A stretch of 39,358 nucleotides of DNA from JBOGWA01 sp050693155 (GCA_050693155.1 JBOGWA010000028.1:1-39358), one strand, 5' to 3'. Shown: positions 24,529 through 32,112, counted from the stretch's first letter. Notes: generated from the sequence alone by a model not told the origin. Numbers and translations: made by a program.

Positions 24529-25191
24529 GTGGATCTGTCCGAGAGCTACAAGACCGTCATCCCCAGGGCTATCTTGACGCGCTACGAGATCCGCGAGACG
24601 CGAAACGCCGCCGCCATCCTTCAGGCCACGAACCCCCACGAATTCAAGGAGGTTCTTGGTGTTCTGGGAGAGTTCAAGCTTTCTCGTGCGGACATCATTG
24701 AGCCGGGCAAGAACAAGTCGCTTGTCGCAAGACGTCTAGATGATGAGTTTCGTGGTCGTGGCTGGCGGGAGGGAAGCCACGACATGACCCTTCACTCCGT
24801 CCTGACGGTGCGCCCTCACAAGGCCGCCGGCGAGCGCAAGCCGACGATCGTCGAGACGGAGGTAATTAGCGCAGGGTACAAGGTCGACAACGTGAAGGGA
24901 CGTGTCGCCCTAGATGTCGAGTGGAACGCAAAAGACGGGAACCTCGACCGCGATGTTGGCGCCTACCGAGCCCTCTACGACGCCGGCATCATTGACGCCG
25001 GCATCATCATCACCCGGGAGCATGAAAGCATTCGGAACCTTGCTCGTCGCCTTAGGCGGCCAAGGGGCTTCGCCACCACCACGACGACAACCCTGGAAAA
25101 ACTCGTGCCTCGAATCACTCGAGGCGATGGCGGCGGTTGCCCGCTTCTGGCGTTCGCCATAACCGACCGCTGCTACTCGCCTCGGCTCTAG
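24529..25191 (+). CDS. BglII/BstYI-family type II restriction endonuclease
   Basis: About 220 residues from GTG 24529, close to the 223 of BglII. The core GRVALDVEWNAKDGNLDRDVGAYRALYDAGIIDAGIIITR and the C-terminal FATTTTTTLEKLVPRITRGDGGGCPLLAFAITDRC are characteristic of the BglII-like family. By my reading the active site is D120, E131 and N133 (BglII uses Asp, Glu, Gln), so the last residue differs. The expected target is AGATCT or RGATCY. A longer reading frame starts at TTG 24406 but overlaps the previous gene and has an Arg-rich, non-family N-terminus. It is tail-to-tail with the methyltransferase gene; the stops share CTAG. Confidence 0.88.
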   Translation: MDLSESYKTVIPRAILTRYEIRETRNAAAILQATNPHEFKEVLGVLGEFKLSRADIIEPGKNKSLVARRLDDEFRGRGWREGSHDMTLHSVLTVRPHKAAGERKPTIVETEVISAGYKVDNVKGRVALDVEWNAKDGNLDRDVGAYRALYDAGIIDAGIIITREHESIRNLARRLRRPRGFATTTTTTLEKLVPRITRGDGGGCPLLAFAITDRCYSPRL

Positions 25192-25823
25192 CGGTAGGCG
25201 GGATACTTCCGGCCCCGAGGAGTCACGTCCAGGGAAGCTTCGTTGCCCCAAGCGGCCCAGCCTGGACGCGGGTACCTCGCGAACAACTCGAGGTATGGAC
25301 CGGGGCTGCACGCTTCGATGACTTCGTAGAGCTCGTCGGGTTTCCGGCTGTGCTCCCGCTTCCGAGTCGCTAAAAGGTTCACCTGCCGCCGACCGGGGGG
25401 GAGTGTCCGAAGATGTCCCCGTACCCCGAACAGAACAGGCTCGGTGACGTTCCGAAAGTAGAAGCCCACGCCGCGCCCGTCGCTGCCCCCGTCCTTCCGA
25501 ACCTTGTGCCAAACGAGCATTGTCTTGTAGGTGAACCCCCACTCCTCGAGCACGCGGAGGCCCTCGGTCACGAGAGCGTTCGGAACCCACAGGTAGCAGT
25601 GGGCTCGCGTGGCCAAGAGATCCACGACCGGTAATCTGGCGATCTCCTTCCACGACAAGGTGTCGTATCGGGAGAGCCGCTTGTGCTCGGGAGCGACCTT
25701 CCCGGTGCGGTTTATAAACCGCCACGGTGGGTCAGCGAGAACTGTGCCGAAAGACTGGTTCCCCAAGTCCTCGAGAGAGGGAAGCTCCTGCCATAAGGTT
25801 GGTTGTCCGTTCGCGCTCTTCAC
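25188..25823 (-). CDS. MT-A70 family N6-adenine DNA methyltransferase
   Basis: A 211-residue beta-class adenine methyltransferase. The catalytic motif is ADPPWRF (residues ~30-36), and the AdoMet-binding region comes late in the order (SPGPYLELFARYPRPGWAAWGNE), typical of MT-A70. NVTEPVLFGVRG and SRKPDELYEVIEACSPG are also family features. It most likely protects the endonuclease target by methylating its adenine. BglII and BstYI themselves are, to my recollection, paired with N4-cytosine methyltransferases, so this pairing is different. The GTG start overlaps the RAMA-gene stop (GTGA), so the two are translated together. Confidence 0.9.
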   Translation of the reverse strand: MKSANGQPTLWQELPSLEDLGNQSFGTVLADPPWRFINRTGKVAPEHKRLSRYDTLSWKEIARLPVVDLLATRAHCYLWVPNALVTEGLRVLEEWGFTYKTMLVWHKVRKDGGSDGRGVGFYFRNVTEPVLFGVRGHLRTLPPGRRQVNLLATRKREHSRKPDELYEVIEACSPGPYLELFARYPRPGWAAWGNEASLDVTPRGRKYPAYR

Positions 25824-26089
25824 CCCCGAACCTCCGCCAGCGTCTTCCCTTCCAGCCTAGGAACCCGCCAACGCAGCCATCCGTCCGTTGCCTTGATGCC
25901 CAGGGCGCTGCGCGCCGCGGCCGAAGGCGTTTCGTAGACATCCCGACCGAGCCGAATGCGGCCGTCCGCTTGCAACGTCGCTCCGATGGAAGGGGCCGAG
26001 CGACGGCGTATGACCAGGCGCTCGCCCTCCTTTAACAGGCCCTTCCTCAAGAGATCGCCCAGCGAGGCGGTTCCTGTCGTCCTCGCCAT
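25820..26089 (-). CDS. RAMA-domain protein (predicted methyl-DNA reader), regulator candidate of the R-M locus
   Basis: About 89 residues forming essentially one RAMA domain: SLGDLLRKGLLKEGERLVIRRR, then SIGATLQADGRIRLGRDVYETPSAAARSALGIKATDGWLRWRV. The TPSAAA...GWxxWRV end is the family signature. RAMA domains are found with restriction and methylation genes and are predicted to recognise modified DNA. Free-standing copies upstream of a methyltransferase suggest a regulator. I chose ATG 26089, which has AGGGGGTG 9 nt upstream; GTG 26101 lies inside that SD. The gene overlaps the methyltransferase by 4 nt. Three AGATCT copies lie 28-49 nt upstream. Confidence 0.8.
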   Translation of the reverse strand: MARTTGTASLGDLLRKGLLKEGERLVIRRRSAPSIGATLQADGRIRLGRDVYETPSAAARSALGIKATDGWLRWRVPRLEGKTLAEVRG

Positions 26090-26116
26090 CTCTTTTATCA
26101 CCCCCTACTGACACAG

Positions 26117-26138
26117 AGATCTTGAGATCTAAAGATCT
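26117..26138. promoter_or_regulatory. Triple AGATCT palindrome: candidate methylation-sensitive operator
   Basis: AGATCT occurs at 26117-26122, 26125-26130 and 26133-26138, an exact 8-bp phase. The whole 22 bp is a palindrome with 10 of 11 base pairs matching. AGATCT is the BglII site and so the presumed target of the adjacent endonuclease and methyltransferase. It sits between a candidate -10 (26144-26139, minus strand) and the RAMA-gene start, over the likely transcription start. Confidence 0.75.
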
Positions 26139-26144
26139 ACCATA
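26139..26144 (-). promoter_or_regulatory. Candidate -10 (TATGGT) of the RAMA/methyltransferase operon
   Basis: On the minus strand TATGGT (26144-26139) fits TANNNT. Transcription would begin near 26132, inside the AGATCT cluster, giving a leader of about 43 nt with the SD AGGGGGTG. The -35 is not clear. Confidence 0.35.
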
Positions 26145-26222
26145 CTTGCGGGCCACGATCACGTACCCGACCCATGCTGTCGAGCCTGCTGACGCCAGGG
26201 CGACTTTCTTGGATGAGGTCGT

Positions 26223-28373
26223 CTAGCGGCGGTGGACGAAGACCTCGCACTCGAAGAACAGGTTGACGCCGTCGCCGCCGTTGCATCGGTCTCGCCCGGG
26301 GCCGCCGTTCAGCGTGTCGTCCCCCGCGCCGCCTGAGAGCGAGTCGTTCTGCGGCCCGCCGTCGATCGTGTCGTTCCCACCTCCGCCGTCGAGCTTGTCT
26401 CTTCCCGGCTGGCCGAAGAGCTCGTCGTCTCCCGCCTCGCCGACGATCGCGTCGTCTCCGCCCGCGCCAACGAGCGCATCGGCGCCGGGACCTCCGTTGA
26501 TCCGGTCGTCCCCAGGTCGACCGAGCAACCGGTCGTCTCCTCCTTGCCCCCGGAGGACGTCGTTGCCATCGCCGGCGATCAGCAGGTCGTTTGCGGGACC
26601 ACCGTCGAGCGTGTCATTCCCTGAGGCGCCGCTCAGTTGATCGGTTCCCCCTCCGCCCAGCAGCACGTCGTCGCCTTCATCGCCGACGAGCCGGTCATCG
26701 CCGCCGGAACCGATCACCACATCGTTCCCGTCTCCCCCGCGTAGCGAGTCGTCTCCTCCGAGCCCGCAGATGACGTCGTCTACGGCGGTCCCAACGAGGA
26801 TGTCGTCCGCTGGCGAACCGATCAGGTCGCGGCCGGGCGCCGTCCCCGGACAGCTGATCGTGATGCGCGCGAAGAACACATCGGTGGGGCCTGTCTTGGC
26901 CTCTGGCTTCGCCTGCACGAAGACCGCGCCGAAGCCGTCCGGGAGCCCAACGAGCCCCTGGTAGTCGCCGACGAAGAGGCCTGCCGCATTCGGCGCCGTT
27001 CGCATATTGAAAGGTCCGGCCAGGTGTTGCTCCTTCCACGCTCCGCCGTCATCTGTTGAATACGCGAACCAGACGTCGGTCGTGAGTTCGTCGTCACCCG
27101 AGGCGTCGTTCCGAAAGTCGTAATAGGTGACGCCGACGGCGCCGATGCTGTTCACCGCCACCGTCGGAAGGAAGGCGGGGGCGGAGGTCGCCGCGACGAC
27201 GCCTCGCTGCCAGGTCTCCCCGAGATCGCTGTATCGCGCGTACCGGATCTCGGCGTTTACGTCGGGCTCGAACAGCTGATACCAGACAACCCAGAGCGCG
27301 CCGTCGGGCGCGAGCGCCAATTCCGGGATCGCCTCGGGCGCCCGGATCGGCGAACCGTCGCCCTCGGGATCGTTGAATGGCACGACGTTGACGTCTGCGA
27401 TGGCGACCGGTTCCGACCACGTCTCTCCGAGGTCCTCAGATCTCGTGACGAGATACGTGAGCGTGCCCCGGCGCTCGGGGAAATACTGGCGCAGAAACGC
27501 CGACTGGCGGGTGAGGATGACGACGAGGATGGGGTTCCCGGTCGCTTGCGGCGCCGGCACGATCGCCAGGGGCTCTTCTATGGTCGGAGGCGTGGGACTG
27601 CTGATCGCAACGGACTCCGACCACGTCGCGCCCGCGTCCTCGGTCCGAGCAAAACGAGGGTCGCCGGTGAACAGCGTGCCCGTCGGGTCCGGCGAGGTGT
27701 GCTCCGGCCAGACAGCATACGCGCGTCCCGGAACCGTCGGATCGGCAACGATCTCCGGCTTCTCGCCCGTTGTCACTCCGTCGTCCGATGAGAGAAAGGC
27801 TGGATCTGCCGCCCACGTGAGGCCGCCGTTGGCCGAGGTGCTCGTCACGACCTCGAAGTCCACCTCGCGAACGGGTGGTGCTTCCTCCGCCGGCGGTGCC
27901 TGCGCGCTGTAGGCGCCGCCGATGAAGTAGGCGGCGCCGTTCGGGCCGATCGAGACCCGCGGATCGGTGTTGCGGACGTGCTCAGCTTCCGAGTCCGTGC
28001 ATTTCCCGATGCCCGGAACCTTGACAATCGACCAGGCGATGCCGCCATTCTTCGACACGGCGACGAGGTCGCTCCGAGCGCCGCCGTCCGGATACCGGTC
28101 TTGTTGCCACGCGGCGACGAGATGATTCGGATCTACTGGGTTCACGGCGACGTGCGGTTCGACCTCAGCGTCGACGAACGGCGTCCCGGGGTCACCGCAG
28201 TTGTCCTTGAAGGGAGTCTTCCGGGAGATGATCTGAAGCGTCTCCACCTTCGCACCGCCGCCGGCTTCGCTGGCAGCCTGTGCAGCAGCTTGCTGCGCGT
28301 GGGCAGGCACGGCTGAGGGGAGGAGTGAGAACGCCAGCGCTCCACAGACCAGCACGCGGGCAACGGCGGTCAT
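26223..28373 (-). CDS. Secreted Asp-box (sialidase-like propeller) protein with RTX-type calcium-binding repeats
   Basis: About 716 residues. A signal peptide (VARVLVCGALAFSLLPSAVPAHAQ) is followed by a region of roughly 450 residues with repeated Asp-boxes (SKNGGIAWS, SANGGLTWA, TEDAGATWSE, SEDLGETWSE, YSDLGETWQ, STDDGGAWKE), the mark of a BNR/sialidase-type beta-propeller. Sialidase catalytic residues are not obvious, so enzyme activity is uncertain. From ~residue 505 come about 15-20 RTX nonapeptides (GGDDSLRGGDGNDVV type) closed by DRCNGGDGVNLFFECEVFVHRR, probably a disulfide cap. It is likely a Ca2+-stabilised extracellular or surface protein. ATG 28373 is favoured over GTG 28382 because TACGGT lies 7 nt upstream. 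Confidence 0.85.
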   Translation of the reverse strand: MTAVARVLVCGALAFSLLPSAVPAHAQQAAAQAASEAGGGAKVETLQIISRKTPFKDNCGDPGTPFVDAEVEPHVAVNPVDPNHLVAAWQQDRYPDGGARSDLVAVSKNGGIAWSIVKVPGIGKCTDSEAEHVRNTDPRVSIGPNGAAYFIGGAYSAQAPPAEEAPPVREVDFEVVTSTSANGGLTWAADPAFLSSDDGVTTGEKPEIVADPTVPGRAYAVWPEHTSPDPTGTLFTGDPRFARTEDAGATWSESVAISSPTPPTIEEPLAIVPAPQATGNPILVVILTRQSAFLRQYFPERRGTLTYLVTRSEDLGETWSEPVAIADVNVVPFNDPEGDGSPIRAPEAIPELALAPDGALWVVWYQLFEPDVNAEIRYARYSDLGETWQRGVVAATSAPAFLPTVAVNSIGAVGVTYYDFRNDASGDDELTTDVWFAYSTDDGGAWKEQHLAGPFNMRTAPNAAGLFVGDYQGLVGLPDGFGAVFVQAKPEAKTGPTDVFFARITISCPGTAPGRDLIGSPADDILVGTAVDDVICGLGGDDSLRGGDGNDVVIGSGGDDRLVGDEGDDVLLGGGGTDQLSGASGNDTLDGGPANDLLIAGDGNDVLRGQGGDDRLLGRPGDDRINGGPGADALVGAGGDDAIVGEAGDDELFGQPGRDKLDGGGGNDTIDGGPQNDSLSGGAGDDTLNGGPGRDRCNGGDGVNLFFECEVFVHRR

Positions 28374-28380
28374 GAGGAGC

Positions 28381-28386
28381 ACCGTA
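28381..28386 (-). promoter_or_regulatory. Leaderless promoter (-10 TACGGT) of the Asp-box/RTX gene
   Basis: On the minus strand TACGGT is 7 nt upstream of ATG 28373. No SD sequence is present. It is divergent from the promoter at 28395-28400. Confidence 0.45.
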
Positions 28387-28394
28387 GCACTTGC

Positions 28395-28400
28395 TAGACT
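28395..28400 (+). promoter_or_regulatory. Putative -10 (TAGACT) of the Ala/Pro/Glu-rich membrane-protein gene
   Basis: TAGACT lies 9 nt before ATG 28410, giving a leader of at most a few bases. No SD is seen. Confidence 0.4.
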
Positions 28401-28409
28401 TCGCTCCCG

Positions 28410-29063
28410 ATGAGGGCTCCCCGGGCTCGTACGCGTTTTCTTTTGACTGCCAGCCTGGTGATCGGCCTCTTCCTAGTTCCCTCCCTCGCGAGGGCACAGG
28501 GCGTGCACCCGCTTCCCGGCCAGAAGTTCGAGGAGAGCAAGCCCTGGACGTTCTGGCTTTCGTTCCCCGTGCTTCTGGGAGCGGGCGGCCTCGTCGTCTT
28601 GCTCGGCGGCTCGTACGTCTTTCTGTCCCGCCGGTTCTTCGGAAAGGAAGAGATCGAACCCTCGAAGATCCGCTCGCCGCAACTCCTCGGCGCCGCTGCT
28701 TCACGGGCAATGGCGTCAGCCCCGGCCCCAGCAGCCGCACCGGCGCAGCCCCAGGCGAAGCCGGCGGCCCCCGCTGCGGAAGATAAACCTGCTCCTGAGG
28801 AAAAGCCTGCTGAAGAGATGCCCGCGGCCGAAGCCCCGGCCGAGCAGGCTGCACCTGAGGAGAAGTCTGCCGAAGAGGCGCCCGCCGCCGAGGCGCCCGC
28901 GGCCGCTGCTCCAACGCATTCGGGCAAGGCGGAGCTCGATCAGGACACGTTCGACCGCGTGCTGAAGGAGCAGCTCGATAAGGGAGCGGCCAGGCCGGTC
29001 GCCGAGGGACGTGCTCGCGCGGCCGCGGTTCGAGCAGCGAGGCAGAAAGCACAGGGCGGATAG
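28410..29063 (+). CDS. Membrane protein with long Ala/Pro/Glu-rich tail, unknown function
   Basis: A 217-residue protein. It has a signal-like N-terminal hydrophobic segment (LLTASLVIGLFLVPSLARAQ), a short outside loop, a second membrane helix (about 50-72, FPVLLGAGGLVVLLGGSYVFL), then a low-complexity AAP/EEKPAEE stretch of about 80 residues, and a charged helical end (ELDQDTFDRVLKEQLDKGAARP). The likely topology puts the tail in the cytoplasm. I do not recognise the family. It is followed after 5 nt by the DUF2342 protease gene, suggesting an operon. Confidence 0.65.
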   Translation: MRAPRARTRFLLTASLVIGLFLVPSLARAQGVHPLPGQKFEESKPWTFWLSFPVLLGAGGLVVLLGGSYVFLSRRFFGKEEIEPSKIRSPQLLGAAASRAMASAPAPAAAPAQPQAKPAAPAAEDKPAPEEKPAEEMPAAEAPAEQAAPEEKSAEEAPAAEAPAAAAPTHSGKAELDQDTFDRVLKEQLDKGAARPVAEGRARAAAVRAARQKAQGG

Positions 29064-29068
29064 CCCGC

Positions 29069-30124
29069 ATGGATGGCACGGCCGCGGCGCGGCTCCTCGA
29101 CTGGGACACCGCAGCCCGTGTGGGAGCCCGGCTCGCAGGCCCCGGCCCGCCGATCCTCCGGCGTGACCTGGATGGTCTGAGAGAGGACTTCGCCGAGCGG
29201 ACGGAAGAAGCCGAAGCGGTCGTTCGCCAGTTCGCCGGTCTCGAAATCGACGGTCCCCCGTCCCGCCCGTGGGTCATGCGCCGCTCCGACTGGATCACCC
29301 AGAACCTAAGGACGTTCGAACGCGTCATGGAGCCGCTCGCGAAGCGAGTCCTCGAGAAGCGCCCCGACGGGCCGTTCGTCCAGGTGCGCCGCAAGGCGCT
29401 GGGGTTCCAACTCGGCGCGCTCTTGGGGCTCCTGGGGCGGAAGGTGCTCGGCCAGTACGACCCGTTCGCCCCGCCGGACGATCGGAACCTGATCTATTTC
29501 GTCGGCCCCAACGTGGTCGAGCTCGAGCGAAGATATGGCTTCCCGGTGCCCGATTTCCGCCTGTGGCTCTGCCTGCACGAAATCACCCACCGGCTGCAGT
29601 TCGACGGGGTCCCCTGGCTGCTCGGCCACATCGCGGGACTGGTGCGCACGTACCTCGACTCGGTGGAGCTCGATCCGGGGCGCTTGCTCGAGAGCATCCG
29701 ACGGGCGCGAGAAGACATGAGGACAGAGGATCAGCGCCACGGTCTCGGGGTCCTCTTTCTATTGATGAGCCCCGAGCAGCGTGAGACGTTTCGCCGCATG
29801 CAGGCGGTGATGTCACTGCTCGAGGGGCACGGGAACTACGTGATGGATGCGCTTTCTGACGGGCGGGTCCGTGATGGTCCTCGGATGCGCCGGGTTCTTC
29901 ACGAGCGGCGCAATTCGAAAGGCATGGGGCGGGTGGTCCAGATGGTTGCCGGCCTGGATGCCAAGGTGCGCCAGTACAGCCTCGGCGAGCGGTTCGTCGC
30001 GACCGCCGTCCAGCAAGCCGGAATGCCCGGCTTCAATCGCGTCTGGGAGTCCGCCTCGAACTTGCCGACGCTCGAGGAGATCCAGAGTCCGAAGACCTGG
30101 GTTGAGCGGGTCGCCGCTTCCTGA
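29069..30124 (+). CDS. Zinc-dependent metalloprotease-like protein, DUF2342 (Zincin_2) family
   Basis: A 351-residue protein with a zinc motif HEITH near residue 169 within LWLCLHEITHRLQFDGVPWLLGHI, and MSLLEGHGNYVMDAL further on, both family features. The N-terminal WDTAARVGARLAGPGPP is also typical. The family (also named "coenzyme F420 biosynthesis associated" in TIGRFAMs) is restricted mainly to actinobacteria, and its substrate is unknown. In other actinobacteria it lies next to tilS, as here: the tilS GTG follows directly after the stop. Confidence 0.88.
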   Translation: MDGTAAARLLDWDTAARVGARLAGPGPPILRRDLDGLREDFAERTEEAEAVVRQFAGLEIDGPPSRPWVMRRSDWITQNLRTFERVMEPLAKRVLEKRPDGPFVQVRRKALGFQLGALLGLLGRKVLGQYDPFAPPDDRNLIYFVGPNVVELERRYGFPVPDFRLWLCLHEITHRLQFDGVPWLLGHIAGLVRTYLDSVELDPGRLLESIRRAREDMRTEDQRHGLGVLFLLMSPEQRETFRRMQAVMSLLEGHGNYVMDALSDGRVRDGPRMRRVLHERRNSKGMGRVVQMVAGLDAKVRQYSLGERFVATAVQQAGMPGFNRVWESASNLPTLEEIQSPKTWVERVAAS

Positions 30125-31246
30125 GTGGAACCCGCCGCGCGAAAGCGTCCTCGAACGAAACGATCGGGAACCGCGATGCCGAAGCGCCCACCCGCCGTCG
30201 CCCGTGTGCTCGAGCGCGTCACGGCGACCGCGCGTCGATATCAGATGTTAGAGCCGGGCCGGCGCGTCCTCGTGGCGTGTTCGGGGGGGCCGGACTCGGT
30301 CTGCCTGCTTCACTCGCTCGTGCGGCTCCGGCGCCTCTTCCGGATCCGGCTCGAGGTTTTCCACTTCGATCACCGGCTGCGAGAGGGATCAACGCGCGAC
30401 GCCGCCTACGTCCGCAGGCTCGCCACCCGGCTCGAGCTTCCGGTCGTGGTCCACGAGGCGATTGACCGTCCGCGCCGCGGCCAATCCATAGAGGCCTGGG
30501 CTCGGATGGCGCGCTATGCAGCGCTCTGTCAGGCGGCCATCGATCGGGAGGCCGACATGGCAGCGCTCGGGCACACGCTCGACGATCAGGCCGAGACGGT
30601 TCTCCTCGGCCTCGTGCGAGGAGGCGGCTTGGATGCGGCGGCAGGGATGGCGCCGGTCACCGCACTGCCCCCGCTGGGCGTTCGCGGCGTTCGCCCACTC
30701 CTCGGCGTGACTCGCGTTGAGGTTGAAACGTTCAACCGCAGCCTCGGAGTACGCGCGAGACGGGATCCGATGAACCGCGACCCCGCTTTCCTCAGGAACC
30801 GGATCCGGCTCGAGGTGTTGCCCGTGCTCGAGGGCCGGCTCGACCGCGGCGTGAAGGCGACGCTCGCCCGCACCGCGGAGAACGTGCGCGCCGACGCTGA
30901 GTTCCTAGACGCCCTGGCCTCCGAGGCGTCGAGCCGGGTCGCGACGATGTCGGGTGAGGAAATCCGGCTCGACGCGCGCACGCTGGCTAGCCTCCCGACT
31001 CCAATTGCGCTTCGCGTCGTTCACGAGACGCTCCGGCTCGCGGGGGCGATGGGAGGGGAGTGGCCGGCGGACGTCGAGACCCCGCACATCCGCGCTGTCC
31101 TCGACCTCGCCGGCGGCCGGCCCGGCCGCCGGGTCGATCTCCCAGGACTGGTGGCCAACCGGACGCGCGATGGGGTCCACGTGGCTCCGAAGTCGTCCCG
31201 ACGCCGGCTGTCCGCTCGCCGGAAGGGCAGACCGATCGGCTCTTAG
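30125..31246 (+). CDS. tilS: tRNA(Ile)-lysidine synthase
   Basis: A 373-residue N-type ATP pyrophosphatase. The PP-loop VLVACSGGPDSVCLLHSL is near residues 49-66, followed by VFHFDHRLREGSTRDAAYVRRLA, the ALGHTLDDQAETVLLGLVRGGGLDAAAGM motif and PLLGVTRVEVETFNRSLGV plus DPMNRDPAFLRNRIRLEVLP. It attaches lysine to C34 of tRNA-Ile(CAU), changing the codon read from AUG to AUA. The GTG at 30125 abuts the previous stop; ATG 30176 (17 residues later) is a reasonable alternative. The stop overlaps the convergent secreted-protein gene by 4 nt. Confidence 0.95.
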   Translation: MEPAARKRPRTKRSGTAMPKRPPAVARVLERVTATARRYQMLEPGRRVLVACSGGPDSVCLLHSLVRLRRLFRIRLEVFHFDHRLREGSTRDAAYVRRLATRLELPVVVHEAIDRPRRGQSIEAWARMARYAALCQAAIDREADMAALGHTLDDQAETVLLGLVRGGGLDAAAGMAPVTALPPLGVRGVRPLLGVTRVEVETFNRSLGVRARRDPMNRDPAFLRNRIRLEVLPVLEGRLDRGVKATLARTAENVRADAEFLDALASEASSRVATMSGEEIRLDARTLASLPTPIALRVVHETLRLAGAMGGEWPADVETPHIRAVLDLAGGRPGRRVDLPGLVANRTRDGVHVAPKSSRRRLSARRKGRPIGS

Positions 31247-32112
31247 GGCCGGTTCCCCAAGTCGCTCTTGGAGGGGTCGAAGCTTCGTCCGTCGAAGGCA
31301 AGGATGAACGGGATGAACGTCGTGGTCCCGGGCATGCAGTCCTCGATCTTGTAGCGCCCGTGAAGCTTCCTGATCTTGCCCGACCGCTTGAACCAGCTCA
31401 GTGGGAACCGAATCCGATACGAGAACTTCTTCATCAGGTTCTTGCAGATGTCGGTCTTGCACTTGACGACCCTGTCCTGCTTCGGGACGCCGAACGGCGG
31501 GTCGAGGCCGTCGACCTCCATGCTGACTTTCGCCTTGCAGCCACCGAGCTGCCCCTCGCAGATGACTTCCTTGGTGACCTCGATGGAGAAGCTCTTGTAT
31601 CCACCTGCGGGAGGCCCCCGTGAGTCAAACGCGGAAACCCTCGGGCGTTGGATCTTCAGGTTCACGTCGGTGCAGCGGCACGGCTCCTGGGTCGGGGAAG
31701 GGCTCGGTGGCGGGCTCGAGAGCATGACCTCCCAGTCGTCGAAATTGGAGCTGCAATTATTTGCCAGCACGCGCACCGCGCCGGTCGCCCGCCCGCCCGG
31801 CTGAAACGTGCCGTGAGGCCAAATCTCAGTTCCCTGCATCCCGAACGAATGGTTCGTGATTTGCATGTTGCTGATCGTGCCGCCCCCCGTCCCGCCGCCG
31901 TCGCACGGGATATTGCTCGCCTGAAACGTCGTCACCATGTCTCCCTGGACGGTGAACTGCACGGTGCCGCCGCCCGTCACGTTGCCCGAGTAGGTGCCGT
32001 TCTGGTGGTCCGCGCGCGCCACGACGGAGATGGTGAGAACGGAAACGATCAGGGCAAAGGCGAGCCCAAGTCTGAGAAAGGCAGCGCCGCGAGTCGGGGC
32101 CTCTTCGGGCAT
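31243..32112 (-). CDS. Secreted cysteine-containing protein of unknown function
   Basis: A 289-residue protein with a signal peptide (LGLAFALIVSVLTISVVARA). A Gly/Thr-rich beta-strand domain (NGTYSGNVTGGGTVQFTVQGDMVTTF) follows, then a Pro/Ser linker (SSPPPSPSPTQEPCRC) and a second domain with about eight cysteines. I do not recognise either part. It stands between tilS and hpt on the opposite strand, splitting a gene order I know from other actinobacteria. Promoter and SD are modest (GAGG 8 nt before the ATG). Its stop shares TTAG with the tilS stop. Confidence 0.65.
   Translation of the reverse strand: MPEEAPTRGAAFLRLGLAFALIVSVLTISVVARADHQNGTYSGNVTGGGTVQFTVQGDMVTTFQASNIPCDGGGTGGGTISNMQITNHSFGMQGTEIWPHGTFQPGGRATGAVRVLANNCSSNFDDWEVMLSSPPPSPSPTQEPCRCTDVNLKIQRPRVSAFDSRGPPAGGYKSFSIEVTKEVICEGQLGGCKAKVSMEVDGLDPPFGVPKQDRVVKCKTDICKNLMKKFSYRIRFPLSWFKRSGKIRKLHGRYKIEDCMPGTTTFIPFILAFDGRSFDPSKSDLGNRP

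Noticed and set aside
23881..26222. Integrative element with attL in tRNA-Thr
   Set aside because: No integrase gene and no second copy of the tRNA 3' end were found up to 26222.
28192..29394. 400-residue minus-strand frame over the Ala/Pro/Glu-rich protein gene
   Set aside because: Pro/Arg/Ser-rich with no motif; antisense to genes with signal peptides and the HEITH protease.
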